Positions 41,869-50,496 of a stretch of DNA of 64,000 nucleotides are shown here, one piece after another. The notes under the pieces are model-generated. The model did no database searches and was not told the origin of the DNA. It saw nothing but the letters and a program-made list of their open reading frames with translations. The DNA lies in assembly GCA_963725215.1 (NCBI GenBank), contig CAVRXQ010000007.1, positions 777,113-841,112 of the forward strand. Direction: 5' to 3'. Numbering within the stretch: the first letter of the stretch is position 1; each line of letters opens with the position of its first letter. Made by a program: the position numbers and the translations under genes. The DNA comes from CAVRXQ01 sp963725215. GTDB lineage: Bacteria; Actinomycetota; Acidimicrobiia; Acidimicrobiales; Bog-793.

Positions 41869-42642
41869 GTGGACCGTTCCGAAATAGGACCGGCCGCGCC
41901 GGACCCCGCCTCGAAGACGGCGGGGGGACGTCCCGAGGCGGTCGGCAAGCCGATAGGCCGGCGACTTTTCGTTGGAATCCTCGGGCTCGGTGCGCTCGGG
42001 GTCGTTTTCGGCGACACGCTGCAACGAGTTCTCGGCGCTCTGACCGCGCCGTTCACCAACGCGAATGGCTCGGGACTCGGCGCCCTTATCCCCGGAGCGA
42101 ACCGCTTCCGTCTCTACACCGTGACGGGTTCGTATCCCTACATCCCGACATCCCGGTATCGACTGCGGATCGACGGGCTGGTCGATCGGCCGGCGGATCT
42201 CACTGTCGATGATCTGCGCGCGCTGCCGCGCACAGAACTCACACGTGACTTCCAATGTGTGACGGGATGGAGGGTGCCCAACGTCCACTGGGCGGGAGTG
42301 AGGCTCGCAGACCTGATCGATTACGCGAAGCCACGCTCTGGCGCGCACGCGGTGGAGTTCGCTTCGTACGACGGCGTTTACACCGAGAGCCTGACACTCG
42401 ACGAGGCGCGGCGCTCCGACGTCATCGTCGCGTACGAGATGCTCGGAGGTCCGATCTCTTCCGAACACGGCGGCCCGGTGCGTCTGTACGTCGCGCCGAT
42501 GTACGGCTATAAGTCGGCGAAGTGGTTGGCGAAGATCTCGCTCGTGCCGCTGGCCATTCCTGGCTTCTGGGAACAGCAGGGTTACGACATCAACGCCTGG
42601 GTTGGCCGCTCGAACGGACGTCACGATGCACCGATCGCGTGA
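41869..42642 (+). CDS. Molybdopterin-dependent oxidoreductase, Tat- or membrane-anchored (MsrP/YedY-like)
   Basis: 257 residues from GTG 41869. The N-terminus has an RR pair followed by a hydrophobic stretch (GRRLFVGILGLGALGVVFGD), a Tat-type signal or anchor. The catalytic domain shows the molybdenum-ligand Cys130 in RDFQCVTGW, then VHWAGVRLADLI, EHGGPVRLYVAPMYGYKSAKW and GFWEQQGYDINAW, all typical of the sulfite oxidase fold. Substrate could be sulfite, methionine sulfoxide or another S/N-oxide. The stop overlaps the start of a cytochrome b gene by 17 bases, its probable electron partner. Confidence 0.88.
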   Translation: MDRSEIGPAAPDPASKTAGGRPEAVGKPIGRRLFVGILGLGALGVVFGDTLQRVLGALTAPFTNANGSGLGALIPGANRFRLYTVTGSYPYIPTSRYRLRIDGLVDRPADLTVDDLRALPRTELTRDFQCVTGWRVPNVHWAGVRLADLIDYAKPRSGAHAVEFASYDGVYTESLTLDEARRSDVIVAYEMLGGPISSEHGGPVRLYVAPMYGYKSAKWLAKISLVPLAIPGFWEQQGYDINAWVGRSNGRHDAPIA

Positions 42643-43345
42643 TCGCTTGGCGGGTGAAGAGCGGTTCCTCCGTTTCGATCGCGTCGAGCGGGCCGCGCAC
42701 TGGCTGACCGCGAGCCTCGTGCTCGTTCTCGTCGTGACGGGCGCGATCTTGTACATCCCGGCCTTCAGCGTCGCGGTCGGTCGACGTCTTCTCATCGAAG
42801 ACATCCACGTCTACGTCGGCATCGCCGTCTTCGCCCCTTTGGTGGTGTCGATCGCCGGGCCGTGGGGGCGCCGGTTGCGCGGCGACATCTCTTCGATGAA
42901 CCGGTTCACGAAGGGCGAGCTCGTCTGGCTGAGAAGCTTCGGCGGGCGCGGCCGGGACACGATCGGCAAGTTCAACCCGGGCCAGAAGCTGAACACGTAT
43001 GCGACGGGTGCGATGTTGACGACCCTCCTCGTGACCGGCGTGATTCTCCGATGGGGCAACTTTGTCTCCGTCAGCTGGCGAACGAGCGCCACCTTCGTCC
43101 ACGACTGGTTTGCGGTCTTTATCGCCGCGGTGATCACCGGCCACATCGTCTTCGCGCTCACGCACCCGGGTGCCCTCCGTTCGATGATCACCGGCACGGT
43201 GAGCCTGAGCTGGGTGAAGCGCCACGCGCCCGCTTGGGCCGTCGCGAGGTCCACGCCAGCGAACCCGTCCATCCCCGCTCGTCCGGAAAGTCCATCGACC
43301 CGGAGGCCAGAACAAAGGCCGCGGGGTCCGCATGCGAGGACGTAG
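42626..43345 (+). CDS. Cytochrome b561-type membrane subunit
   Basis: About 239 residues from ATG 42626. Four membrane helices with heme-ligand His candidates: AAHWLTASLVLVLVVTGAIL, EDIHVYVGIAVFAPLVVSIA, TFVHDWFAVFIAAVITGHIV and a further helix NTYATGAMLTTLLVTGVILR. The fold matches the gamma subunit of formate dehydrogenase and Ni-Fe hydrogenase cytochrome b. It should carry electrons between quinone and the upstream molybdopterin enzyme. A Pro/Arg-rich tail of about 35 residues follows. Confidence 0.88.
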   Translation: MHRSRDRLAGEERFLRFDRVERAAHWLTASLVLVLVVTGAILYIPAFSVAVGRRLLIEDIHVYVGIAVFAPLVVSIAGPWGRRLRGDISSMNRFTKGELVWLRSFGGRGRDTIGKFNPGQKLNTYATGAMLTTLLVTGVILRWGNFVSVSWRTSATFVHDWFAVFIAAVITGHIVFALTHPGALRSMITGTVSLSWVKRHAPAWAVARSTPANPSIPARPESPSTRRPEQRPRGPHART

Positions 43346-43381
43346 GACTTTTTTGTCAAGAAGCTTGCAAAGGATTTTCCT

Positions 43382-43400
43382 ATCCCGAAACGAGCGGGAT
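43382..43400. terminator. Possible bidirectional hairpin between convergent genes
   Basis: ATCCCG/CGGGAT stem with a 7-base loop, between the convergent cytochrome b and lipoprotein genes. The stem is short and the T tail is poor. Confidence 0.35.
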
Positions 43401-43509
43401 CTTCCACCTTCGGTTCGCAACGTTTGGGGAAAGCCGGTGGCAAGCACAAAGGGCGAAAGTACGGATTCGGGGGGCGAACTTCGGCGCGAGTCGCTATTCG
43501 CGCCGACCG

Positions 43510-44121
43510 TTAACCGCTCGGCGGCGCGCCGCACACCTTCGCGGCAGCGGAGTAATTGGGGTTGCTTTCGAGGGACTGCGACTGGGACACCGACTGCACG
43601 AAGCCGCCGTTTGCACTTGGGTCTGGGAAGTGCGTCACCCCATGGGCGCGCATGCACTGCGAGATCTTGAGATCCTGCGCGAGGTATTTTTCCCTTTCAG
43701 CCTGAGACTCGACGGCTCCGGCGGCGAGCGCCAGCGCGTGGCAGGCATTGTCCGCCTTGATCATCTGCGGTGAGTATTTCGTGTACCCCATCTTGTTCAG
43801 CTCGCCGTTCTGGTAAGGCGGATCCGGGAAATGCGGAAGGCCGTGCTTGCGGACGCAGGCCGCCCACTTCGTCATCGCTTCTAATTGCGCGGCAGTCGGC
43901 GGTCCGCCACTGTTGCCCGCGACGTTCCCCGCGATCGTTGTGGAGGTGGACGATCCTGCGCTCGCGACCCCCGGTCCGCTTCCGCCTCCGCACGCCGCGA
44001 GCACAAGCCCGACGATCGCGAGCGCCGCTGAGATCGCGATCGGTCGGGCGCGCGGTGCGCGAAGCCGCGTCGACAACGCACCACCGCGCTCCAAACCACG
44101 CGCATTCGACTTGCCTACCAC
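43510..44121 (-). CDS. Lipoprotein with a duplicated C-x2-HG-x2-HFPDP motif
   Basis: 203 residues. Signal peptide with lipobox: ALAIVGLVLAACGGGSG (LAAC). After a Gly/Ser/Thr linker the mature domain contains WAACVRKHGLPHFPDPP and, about 60 residues later, SQCMRAHGVTHFPDPS, so the unit is a duplication; two further Cys (ADNACHALA, KVCGAP) probably pair. I know this motif only from unnamed actinobacterial lipoproteins. The His and Cys could bind heme or metal. Confidence 0.75.
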   Translation of the reverse strand: MVGKSNARGLERGGALSTRLRAPRARPIAISAALAIVGLVLAACGGGSGPGVASAGSSTSTTIAGNVAGNSGGPPTAAQLEAMTKWAACVRKHGLPHFPDPPYQNGELNKMGYTKYSPQMIKADNACHALALAAGAVESQAEREKYLAQDLKISQCMRAHGVTHFPDPSANGGFVQSVSQSQSLESNPNYSAAAKVCGAPPSG

Positions 44122-44296
44122 GATGTTTTTCTAGCCGCGGGGAGGTTGCGCGGCGGTTACAACTGTCCGCGGCGCCGATGTGGGAGGCGACGGGCCCGGT
44201 CCGGACCCGCACGCGGCGTACAGGGCGAACAGGGTGCGGCGACGAGAGGTTTACCCGCGCTCCACGTCTTATCCCCCTCGAGCGCGGGTTGGATGC

Positions 44297-45322
44297 TCAG
44301 CTTTTGATTGGCCCGAGCTCCGTCCAGGGAAATGCCGTCAGCGCAGCGAGCTGGACGGGACCACCCGATTCGAGGTCGTAGAGGCTGATGCCGAGCGCGC
44401 CGTCTCGTCGCGCGACGTCGAGGAAGCGCCACACTTCCAAGCCCGACGGGAGCCCTACCGGTCCGCCTTCGCTTCCCATGTTGTAGTCCTGGCCGATCGG
44501 GACGACGGGTCGCAGCGGACGCAGGGCCTTTATCGCGACCGCGACCGCGGCTCCCGGTTCGGTGCACGACCAATAGACCATCGGCGCGAACGCGTCGATG
44601 AACGGCGCCTCCGCACTGTATGGGTAGCTGGCGAGGCTGAGCGTCGTCGGTCGCGGCACCGTCGCGACGACGGGGCGTGATCGTGCGAACTTGCGGACGA
44701 GCGAGAGGTAGTACGCGACTCGGCGCGCAGTTATGTACGTCCCCTCCGGTTGTTCTTCGATGTCTGGGCTGAACGCGTCGACTCCGTAACGGAAGGCCAC
44801 CGCGGCGCGCTTCGCGTCGACGGCCGGGTTGGAAAGGGTCGGGAAGTCCCACGCGATGACGTGGATGCCGTATCGGTGGGCGAGCGGGACGAGCTTCGCG
44901 AGCAGGGGTCCGCCGTAGAAGTCGTCGAAACTGCTCCCGGTTCGCACGTACAGGCTGTCGAGGTGCGCTCGACGAGCGATCGCGACGAGCTGCGCGGGGT
45001 TCACCCGGTCGCCCGGAAACACCGTGATCCAAAGACCCTTGCCCCTGAGTGACTCGAGGGAGACATGGCGGGGTGGGGAGGTCGTGACGATTGGGATCGA
45101 GGACTCGGCGACCCTCGGGGGAGGAAGCGCCGGCGGAGGCGGTCCGGGCGGCAGCCGCGTGCACGGCGGTGGTTGCACGGCTGGTGTAGGAATCGGATAG
45201 GGCCACGCGATCCCCCTCCGGGCCCGGCCCGAAATCAGAGTTCTCGACGCCGTCGCAACCTCAGCTTGGGAGACCGAGAGGGCGAACACGGCGAACAGGA
45301 TCGCCAATGCTCGCCGCGCCAT
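44297..45322 (-). CDS. Secreted TIM-barrel-like protein, possible glycoside hydrolase
   Basis: 341 residues from ATG 45322 (MARRALAILFAVFALSVSQA), chosen because a signal peptide follows; the frame is open 21 codons upstream. A Pro-rich linker (AVQPPPCTRLPPGPPPPALP) leads to a barrel with repeated strand ends: GLWITVFPGD, LDSLYVRTGSSFDDFYGG, GIHVIAWDFPTL, YGVDAFSPDIEEQ, PVVATVPRPT, IDAFAPMVYWSC, VVPIGQDYNM and GALGISLYDLES. Asp and Glu after strands 4 and 6 resemble glycosidase catalysts. Family not named with certainty. Confidence 0.65.
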   Translation of the reverse strand: MARRALAILFAVFALSVSQAEVATASRTLISGRARRGIAWPYPIPTPAVQPPPCTRLPPGPPPPALPPPRVAESSIPIVTTSPPRHVSLESLRGKGLWITVFPGDRVNPAQLVAIARRAHLDSLYVRTGSSFDDFYGGPLLAKLVPLAHRYGIHVIAWDFPTLSNPAVDAKRAAVAFRYGVDAFSPDIEEQPEGTYITARRVAYYLSLVRKFARSRPVVATVPRPTTLSLASYPYSAEAPFIDAFAPMVYWSCTEPGAAVAVAIKALRPLRPVVPIGQDYNMGSEGGPVGLPSGLEVWRFLDVARRDGALGISLYDLESGGPVQLAALTAFPWTELGPIKS

Positions 45323-45459
45323 ATTGCGAAGGATGCCACCAAGTGAGATGACTCGGCTGCGCGTCTCGTGTCTCGCCGACTTCAAATGCGTTCGTCGCGC
45401 TCCCGGATCGTCGACGTAGCCTCCGCCTCGAAGATCGGGTCGGGACGAGGAGTGCCTAG

Positions 45460-45867
45460 ATGAGAAGCGAGCACGAAGGAGTCAACGAGGGAATTGTTTC
45501 GAAAGTGAGCCGTCGATCTGTGAGCGACACCGTTGCCCGCCTGACCGAGCTGGTCATCGCGAGAGGAATGAAGGTGTTTTCTGTCAACGATCAACGGGCG
45601 GAGGCGAGGGCAGTTGGCCTTGAGCTGCGCGAAACGACGATTGTCACCTTCGGCAATCCGAAAGCAGGCACACCAGTCATGGCGGCAGCACCCCTCGCCG
45701 CGTTGGAGCTGCCGCTCAAGGCGTTGGTCTGGGCTGACGGAGAACAAACGATGCTCTCCTATTGGGCGCCCAAATCAATCGCTGAGCGATATAATCTGAG
45801 TGCCGCTCTCGCCGCGCGATTGGTTGGGGTCCACGCTCTGACGGACGCGGTCGTCGGAGACGACTGA
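45460..45867 (+). CDS. DUF302 family protein
   Basis: 135 residues. The DUF302 core is visible: SVSDTVARLTELVIARGMKVFSVNDQRAEA (quoted as VARLTELVIARGMKVFSV), TTIVTFGNPKAGTPVMAAAP, ALELPLKALVWAD and LSYWAPKSIAERYNL. The family is a small alpha-beta domain of unknown biochemical role, sometimes linked to sulfur or redox stress. ATG 45460 has no strong ribosome site. Confidence 0.88.
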   Translation: MRSEHEGVNEGIVSKVSRRSVSDTVARLTELVIARGMKVFSVNDQRAEARAVGLELRETTIVTFGNPKAGTPVMAAAPLAALELPLKALVWADGEQTMLSYWAPKSIAERYNLSAALAARLVGVHALTDAVVGDD

Positions 45868-45985
45868 CGTTTGCCGAGTGGTCGCGAGGAGGAACTCCTC
45901 TTTTTCCAATGGCCAAATCCGGCGAGCTGCGGGCGATCTTCCACGACAACGCGGCCGCGCTCTTGAAGCGCGACTGACTAGTTGA

Positions 45986-46708
45986 TCAGCCGGTCGGACC
46001 GAAACGCTCGACGCGGATGTTCGTTGGCATGAACCCGACGCCAAGAAGTAGCTCGCTTGCGGCATCGGCAAAGCCGGGGGAGCCGCAGACGTACGCGGTG
46101 ACGTCCCGCCGGAACGTCCCATCGAGATCGCGTGCGTTGAGCCGGCCCGCGGGTCGAGAGGAACCGAGCGGGGCGACGCGGGAGTAGACGATGGAAGCTT
46201 CCAGGCCCGGTATCTCGTCCGCGTAGTACAGGTCGGACGGTGATCTCGCCGAGACGACAAGCCGGACGAGGTCTGAGCGATCGGTCAATCGAGCGAGGCG
46301 CAGCATCGCCATCAACGGGACGACACCGGACCCTCCGCCGATCAAGAGCGCAGGTGTATCCCCTCGCCAAATGAACCAGCCACCGATCGGGCCACGGACT
46401 TCCAAGGTGTCGCCGAGGGCGACGACGTCGTGGAGAAAATCTGACACCTCGCCGTTGTCGAGTCGCTCGACGGTGATCTCGAACTCCGCCGATCCGTCGG
46501 GAGGACTCGCCACCGAATACGAACGCGACGCGGTGTAACCGTCAGGAGCGCGGAGTCGGACGATGTAGTGCTGGCCGGCGAGGTGCGCCGACGGCTCCGG
46601 GAGTTTCAGGCGGAAGGTCTTCGCCCGTGCAGCCTCAGGATGGATTCCGACCACCGTCGCAGTCCTCCACGGACTCGGAGGTTCGCGCCCCGTTTCGTCG
46701 TCAGTCAC
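45986..46708 (-). CDS. FAD-dependent oxidoreductase, ferredoxin-reductase type
   Basis: 240 residues. FAD-binding beta-barrel with SRSYSVASPPD (RxYS motif), then GRxxxFLHD replaced by GEVSDFLHDVVALGDTLEV and VRGPIGGWF; NAD-binding domain with LIGGGSGVVPLMAML and the end YVCGSPGFADAASELLLGVG. There is no plant-type 2Fe-2S domain, so it passes electrons to a separate partner. Its start overlaps the stop of the sulfite-oxidase-like gene upstream by 8 bases, making that enzyme the obvious partner. Confidence 0.87.
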   Translation of the reverse strand: MTDDETGREPPSPWRTATVVGIHPEAARAKTFRLKLPEPSAHLAGQHYIVRLRAPDGYTASRSYSVASPPDGSAEFEITVERLDNGEVSDFLHDVVALGDTLEVRGPIGGWFIWRGDTPALLIGGGSGVVPLMAMLRLARLTDRSDLVRLVVSARSPSDLYYADEIPGLEASIVYSRVAPLGSSRPAGRLNARDLDGTFRRDVTAYVCGSPGFADAASELLLGVGFMPTNIRVERFGPTG

Positions 46709-47309
46709 CTTGGTAGCGCTGCTCGAGCCACGGATCGCCGTGGTTGTGGTATCCGAACTGTTCCCAGAAACCAGGCTCGTCGTGATCCATCAGCCGAAGA
46801 CCGGCGATCCATTTCGCGCTCTTCCAGAAATAGAGGTGCGGTACGAGCAGGCGGACCGGTCCACCGTGCTCGATTGGCAGCGCTTGTCCTTCGTATTCCC
46901 AGACGACCCAGGCCTTTCCGTTCGTGAGATCGGACAACGGCAGGTTGGTGGTGTACGCGGTGTGGCTGAACGCGAGGGCGTGCGACGCGGACGGCGAGGG
47001 TTTCGCAACCTCCAACAAGGTCTCCACTGAGACCCCGGTGAAGGTCACGCCGAGCTTCGACCAAGTCGTGACGCAGTGGATGTCGCCCACGTACGTCGAT
47101 CCCGCGAGATCGTGGATGGCACGCCAATCCCAGGTCGTTGGCTGCTCGACGAGTCCTTCGACCTTGAAGGTCCACGAATCGGTGGAAAGCTTCGGGGTCA
47201 CCTCGGCTGTGAGCACCGGCCACTCTGAGCCGATGTCGTACTGCCCGGGCGGCAAGCGCGATTCGCTCGGTCCTCGTTCGTGGCCGCGAAATCCTCTCGT
47301 GATACTCAT
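46701..47309 (-). CDS. Cytoplasmic sulfite oxidase-like molybdopterin protein
   Basis: 202 residues from ATG 47309 (MSITRGFRGHERG), giving no signal peptide. Sulfite oxidase fold: PPGQYDIGSEWPVLTAEVTP, molybdenum-ligand Cys79 in GDIHCVTTWSKLG, VSVETLLEVAKP, WVVWEYEGQALPIEHGGPVR (substrate pocket) and FWKSAKWIAGLRLM. Shorter than MsrP types and without a dimer domain. It shares an operon with the FAD reductase, an arrangement seen widely in actinobacteria. Substrate unknown. Confidence 0.87.
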   Translation of the reverse strand: MSITRGFRGHERGPSESRLPPGQYDIGSEWPVLTAEVTPKLSTDSWTFKVEGLVEQPTTWDWRAIHDLAGSTYVGDIHCVTTWSKLGVTFTGVSVETLLEVAKPSPSASHALAFSHTAYTTNLPLSDLTNGKAWVVWEYEGQALPIEHGGPVRLLVPHLYFWKSAKWIAGLRLMDHDEPGFWEQFGYHNHGDPWLEQRYQGD

Positions 47310-47610
47310 CCGCCACCTCGATTCGCATTCGTGGAGATCCCCCATCGCGTGAGCGCGTATACGCCGCCGCGCTGGTTCACTGACGCCCTCGCTAATGAGG
47401 ACGGTATACCTGGAGATCTACGAGGCGGCATCGGCGGCACGACAATTACCGTCCGCTCGTAGCGATCTGCACGTCGCCAGATCGAGTGGGGCTCGATTAC
47501 GAGATCGAGGGCGATAGCGGCTCAAGGTGCTCGTCGGATGACCCAAGCAGCGGGGACGGTCCCTCTTCGGTCGCCTCGGTTCGCTCAGATCAGCGCGTCC
47601 TGCCCGCCAC
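47310..47610. other. Intergenic between two minus-strand genes
   Basis: About 300 bases, no gene recognised. ArsR gene end and the sulfite-oxidase promoter region are both here. Confidence 0.35.
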
Positions 47611-47973
47611 TTAGGATTCCCCAAGGGCGCGACGAATGGCGCTGAGCCGACCGCTGTTGATACGCCACCACATCCATCTTCCGCGCTTCTCGCCCGTAAT
47701 TAGGCCCGCGTCAGCGAGCACGCGCGTGTGATGCGAGATCGTCGGCTGGCTGCGCGAGAGAGGCGACTCAAGGTCACAGCTGCATACCTCGTCGTTGTCG
47801 GCGACGATCGAGAGGAGCCGGAGACGCACCGGATCAGATATTGCCGCCAGCACCCTCGCGAGCTCGGCAGCGTCGGCCTCCGAGAGTGGCGCGTCGACAA
47901 GTGACCCCCAGCAGAGGTCGCCCTCGTTCATCGCAGCTACGGCGAGTGCTGTCTGCTCGGTTCGCTTCGACAT
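47611..47973 (-). CDS. arsR: ArsR-family metalloregulator
   Basis: 120 residues from ATG 47973. Winged helix-turn-helix with DPVRLRLLSIVADNDEVCSCDLES and the recognition helix SRSQPTISHHTRVLADAGLI (each quoted separately). DEVCSCDL matches the ELCVCDL arsenic/antimony site of ArsR, with Cys64 and Cys66. The wing GEKRGRWMWWRIN follows. It represses in the absence of As(III) or Sb(III). Divergent from an aquaporin gene with palindromes between, so it likely controls both directions. Confidence 0.88.
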   Translation of the reverse strand: MSKRTEQTALAVAAMNEGDLCWGSLVDAPLSEADAAELARVLAAISDPVRLRLLSIVADNDEVCSCDLESPLSRSQPTISHHTRVLADAGLITGEKRGRWMWWRINSGRLSAIRRALGES

Positions 47974-47991
47974 TTTGCTCTCATTGACAGT

Positions 47992-48026
47992 TATCGATAT
48001 AAAGTTGCAACCTATCGAACACGATA
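47992..48026. promoter_or_regulatory. Candidate ArsR operator palindromes
   Basis: The 82-base gap between divergent arsR and the aquaporin has TATCGATA (47992-47999) and TATCG-AACA-CGATA (48013-48026), two AT-rich inverted repeats 14 bases apart, in the usual place of ArsR-type operators. Confidence 0.45.
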
Positions 48027-48055
48027 AATCTACTGGCAGCCCTCGCGTCCCCTCG

Positions 48056-48847
48056 ATGGGGCGCGGGCTTGCCCGACCTCTGCTCGCGGAGTTCCTCGGT
48101 TCGGGGTTCCTTGCGATGTGCGTTATCGGTTCGGGGATCGCGGCACAACGTCTGTCGCCTGGCGACGTCGGACTGGAGCTGTTCGAGAACGCGGCAGTGA
48201 CCGCGGTCGGCCTTTTCGCGATCATCTTGATGTTCGGACCAATCTCGGGGGGCCATTTCAATCCCGTCGTCTCTTTCGTGGACGCGGCTTTCGGTGGCAT
48301 CTCGTGGCGCGAAGCGGGGGCGTACCTTCCCGCTCAGGTGGCTGGGTGCACCGGCGGGGCAGTCGTCGCGAATCTCATGTTTGCCCTACCCGCAGTGACT
48401 CTGTCCGAGAAGCACCGTGCGTCGGGCGCGCACTGGCTCGCTGAGCTGGTCGCGACTGTCGGACTCCTCCTCGTGATCTTCGCCCTTGCGCGGACGGGGC
48501 GAGGAAGCACAGCGCCAGCGGCCGTGGGTGCGTACATCGGCGGTGCCTACTTCTTCACTAGCTCGACGAGCTTTGCGAATCCTGCAATCGCCGTCGGCCG
48601 GATGCTTTCGAACACCTTCGCCGGCATTGCACCGTCGTCGGTTCCCGGATACGTCATCGCCGAATTGGTAGGGGGCGTCGTCGCATTCGGGATCATCAAA
48701 GTGCTCTATCCGACGGTCTCGCACCGCGAGGCTGCCGACGTCGTCGTCCCTCACCTTGGCGCGAGCGATCAGCAGCGAAGCGAATCGATGGGCAATGGTG
48801 CGGCCGCGAACGTTCGCGAGGACGGGCGGCCGGTGCGCGAGCCCTGA
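48056..48847 (+). CDS. Aquaporin/glycerol-facilitator family channel, possibly arsenite channel
   Basis: 263 residues from ATG 48056; the frame extends upstream only as shadow of arsR. Six helices with the two half-helix boxes: GGHFNPVVS (NPV, 69-71) and SFANPAIAVGR (NPA, 175-177, with pore Arg182). The altered first box (NPV) differs from water channels. Divergent pairing with ArsR and the following CoA-disulfide-reductase relic point to an AqpS-like arsenite exit channel rather than water transport. The C-terminal 35 residues are polar. Confidence 0.82.
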   Translation: MGRGLARPLLAEFLGSGFLAMCVIGSGIAAQRLSPGDVGLELFENAAVTAVGLFAIILMFGPISGGHFNPVVSFVDAAFGGISWREAGAYLPAQVAGCTGGAVVANLMFALPAVTLSEKHRASGAHWLAELVATVGLLLVIFALARTGRGSTAPAAVGAYIGGAYFFTSSTSFANPAIAVGRMLSNTFAGIAPSSVPGYVIAELVGGVVAFGIIKVLYPTVSHREAADVVVPHLGASDQQRSESMGNGAAANVREDGRPVREP

Positions 48848-48881
48848 TTTCAATCGAGCCGATCGAAAGCCGAGCAAGACG

Positions 48882-49140
48882 GTGCACCTACTCGCGATCG
48901 GTGGCAGCGACGCGGGAATAAGCGCCGCCTTGCGGGCGCGCGAACTCGATCCCTAATGCGACGTCACCGTCGTCCTCGCAGACGCCTACCCGAACTTCTC
49001 GATCTGCGGAATCCCGCACTACGTGTCGGGGGATGTCGAGGCAGTAGATCCGACGCGAATAGCGCCACGTCGGTCGTTCGATTGCCGACACGTGCCAGTC
49101 AGGGATTTTCGACCAGCAATGTGCTTCGATTACTCGTCAT
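48882..49140 (+). pseudogene. CoA-disulfide reductase-like FAD oxidoreductase, N-terminal relic
   Basis: From GTG 48882: HLLAIGGSDAGISAALRARE and LDP, then an in-frame TAA at 48954, then CDVTVVLADAYPNFSICGIP and HYVSGDVEAVDP. This is the FAD-binding start of the group with the active-site Cys in NFSICGIP. After about 80 codons similarity fades and the ammonium transporter begins. Such genes are common in arsenic clusters, so an ars operon has lost its third gene. Confidence 0.65.
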
Positions 49141-49180
49141 GGCGTGATCCCGTTCGGCGATCACGAAGGGGGGAACGGTC

Positions 49181-50398
49181 GTGAACACTGGGGACACAGC
49201 GTTCGTACTTGTCAGTGCCGCGCTCGTGATGGTGATGACGCCGGGACTGGCCTTCTTCTATGGCGGTCTCGTCAGGCGGAAGAACGTACTGACGATCATG
49301 CTCCAGAGCTTCATCTCGATGGGAGTTGTCACCGTGATCTGGGTGGCGGTCGGTTACTCGCTCGCGTTTTCCGGCAACCTGGGTGGCGTGATCGGGAACC
49401 TGTCATGGGTCTTCCTGCGGGGGGTGGGAGGGCATCCCGGGCCTTGGGCGGCGCATATCCCCGCGCTGGCGCACTTCTCGTTCCAAGAGATGTTCGCCAT
49501 CATCACGCCAGCGCTCATCACTGGCGCCTTCGCCGATCGCGTTCGCTTCAAGAGCTACCTCAAGTTCCTCGTCGCGTGGAGTCTGCTCGTTTACGTCCCG
49601 ATCGTGCACTGGATTTGGGGCGGAGGGTTCCTTGCCAAATGGGGTGTGCTCGACTTCGCGGGCGGAATGGTCGTGCACGCGAGCGCCGGCTTCGCCGCGC
49701 TTGCTTCGGTTTGGGTCGTCGGGGCGCGCAAACTTTCACCCGACGAGAAGACCGCCCCCCACAACGTCGCCTTCGTTGGCCTTGGAACCGGCCTTTTGTG
49801 GTTCGGCTGGTTCGGATTCAACGCCGGCTCCGCGCTTGCGGCCAACCACGTCGCCGCGCAGGCGTTCGTCAACACCGACATCGCCGCGTCGGTGGCTATG
49901 TGCACGTGGCTCGCGCTCAGCTGGTGGAGATCCGGAAAGCCGAGCGCGGTCGGCGCGTTCACCGGTGCGGTGGCGGGGCTCGCCTGCGTCACGCCATGCG
50001 CCGGATTCGTGCCGACCTGGGCGTCATTCGCGATTGGCTTCTTCGCCGGATCGATCTGTTATGGAGCGGTCGCGTTTCGAGACCGCATGCACTGGGATGA
50101 TGCTCTCGACGTGTGGGCCGCTCACGGCATCGGCGGCGTCCTAGGAACGATCCTGTTGGGTGCCTTTGCCTATCTGTCGATCAACTCGGCGGGTGCCAAC
50201 GGACTAGCAGCAGGAAACGCGACGTTCTTCGGCAAGCAGATCGTGGCGGCACTCTTCATCGCGGCGTACGCCTTCGCTGTCACGTGGATCATCCTCAAGG
50301 TGCTCAATTTGTTCGAGCCCGTGAGGGTGCCTGACGCGGTCGAACAACTTGGACTCGACACCGAGCTCGAGGAAGCTCAGGCGTACGTCTTCACATAA
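49181..50398 (+). CDS. amtB: Ammonium transporter
   Basis: 405 residues from GTG 49181, with AAGGGGGGA upstream. Eleven membrane helices. Family signatures: MTPGLAFFYGGLVRRKNVLT (helix 1), DFAGGMVVHASAGFAALASV with pore His166, FNAGSALAAN, and DVWAAHGIGGVLGTILLGAF with pore His315. It lets ammonium through the membrane. The signal peptide seen in some members is lacking. The usual glnK/PII gene does not follow; regulation by PII, if any, comes from elsewhere. Confidence 0.95.
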   Translation: MNTGDTAFVLVSAALVMVMTPGLAFFYGGLVRRKNVLTIMLQSFISMGVVTVIWVAVGYSLAFSGNLGGVIGNLSWVFLRGVGGHPGPWAAHIPALAHFSFQEMFAIITPALITGAFADRVRFKSYLKFLVAWSLLVYVPIVHWIWGGGFLAKWGVLDFAGGMVVHASAGFAALASVWVVGARKLSPDEKTAPHNVAFVGLGTGLLWFGWFGFNAGSALAANHVAAQAFVNTDIAASVAMCTWLALSWWRSGKPSAVGAFTGAVAGLACVTPCAGFVPTWASFAIGFFAGSICYGAVAFRDRMHWDDALDVWAAHGIGGVLGTILLGAFAYLSINSAGANGLAAGNATFFGKQIVAALFIAAYAFAVTWIILKVLNLFEPVRVPDAVEQLGLDTELEEAQAYVFT

Positions 50399-50496
50399 AG
50401 ACGCGTCAGTCCCGCGGAGATCCTCACGCGGCTCTGGCCGTGCGTGTCCACCTGCTGGGTCGTAGCCTTCGCCTCACGTCGTTTGGGGAGGTCGAC

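Noticed and set aside
47795..48055. Upstream extension of the aquaporin frame across arsR
   Set aside because: This part is antisense to arsR; the channel starts at ATG 48056 after the operator.
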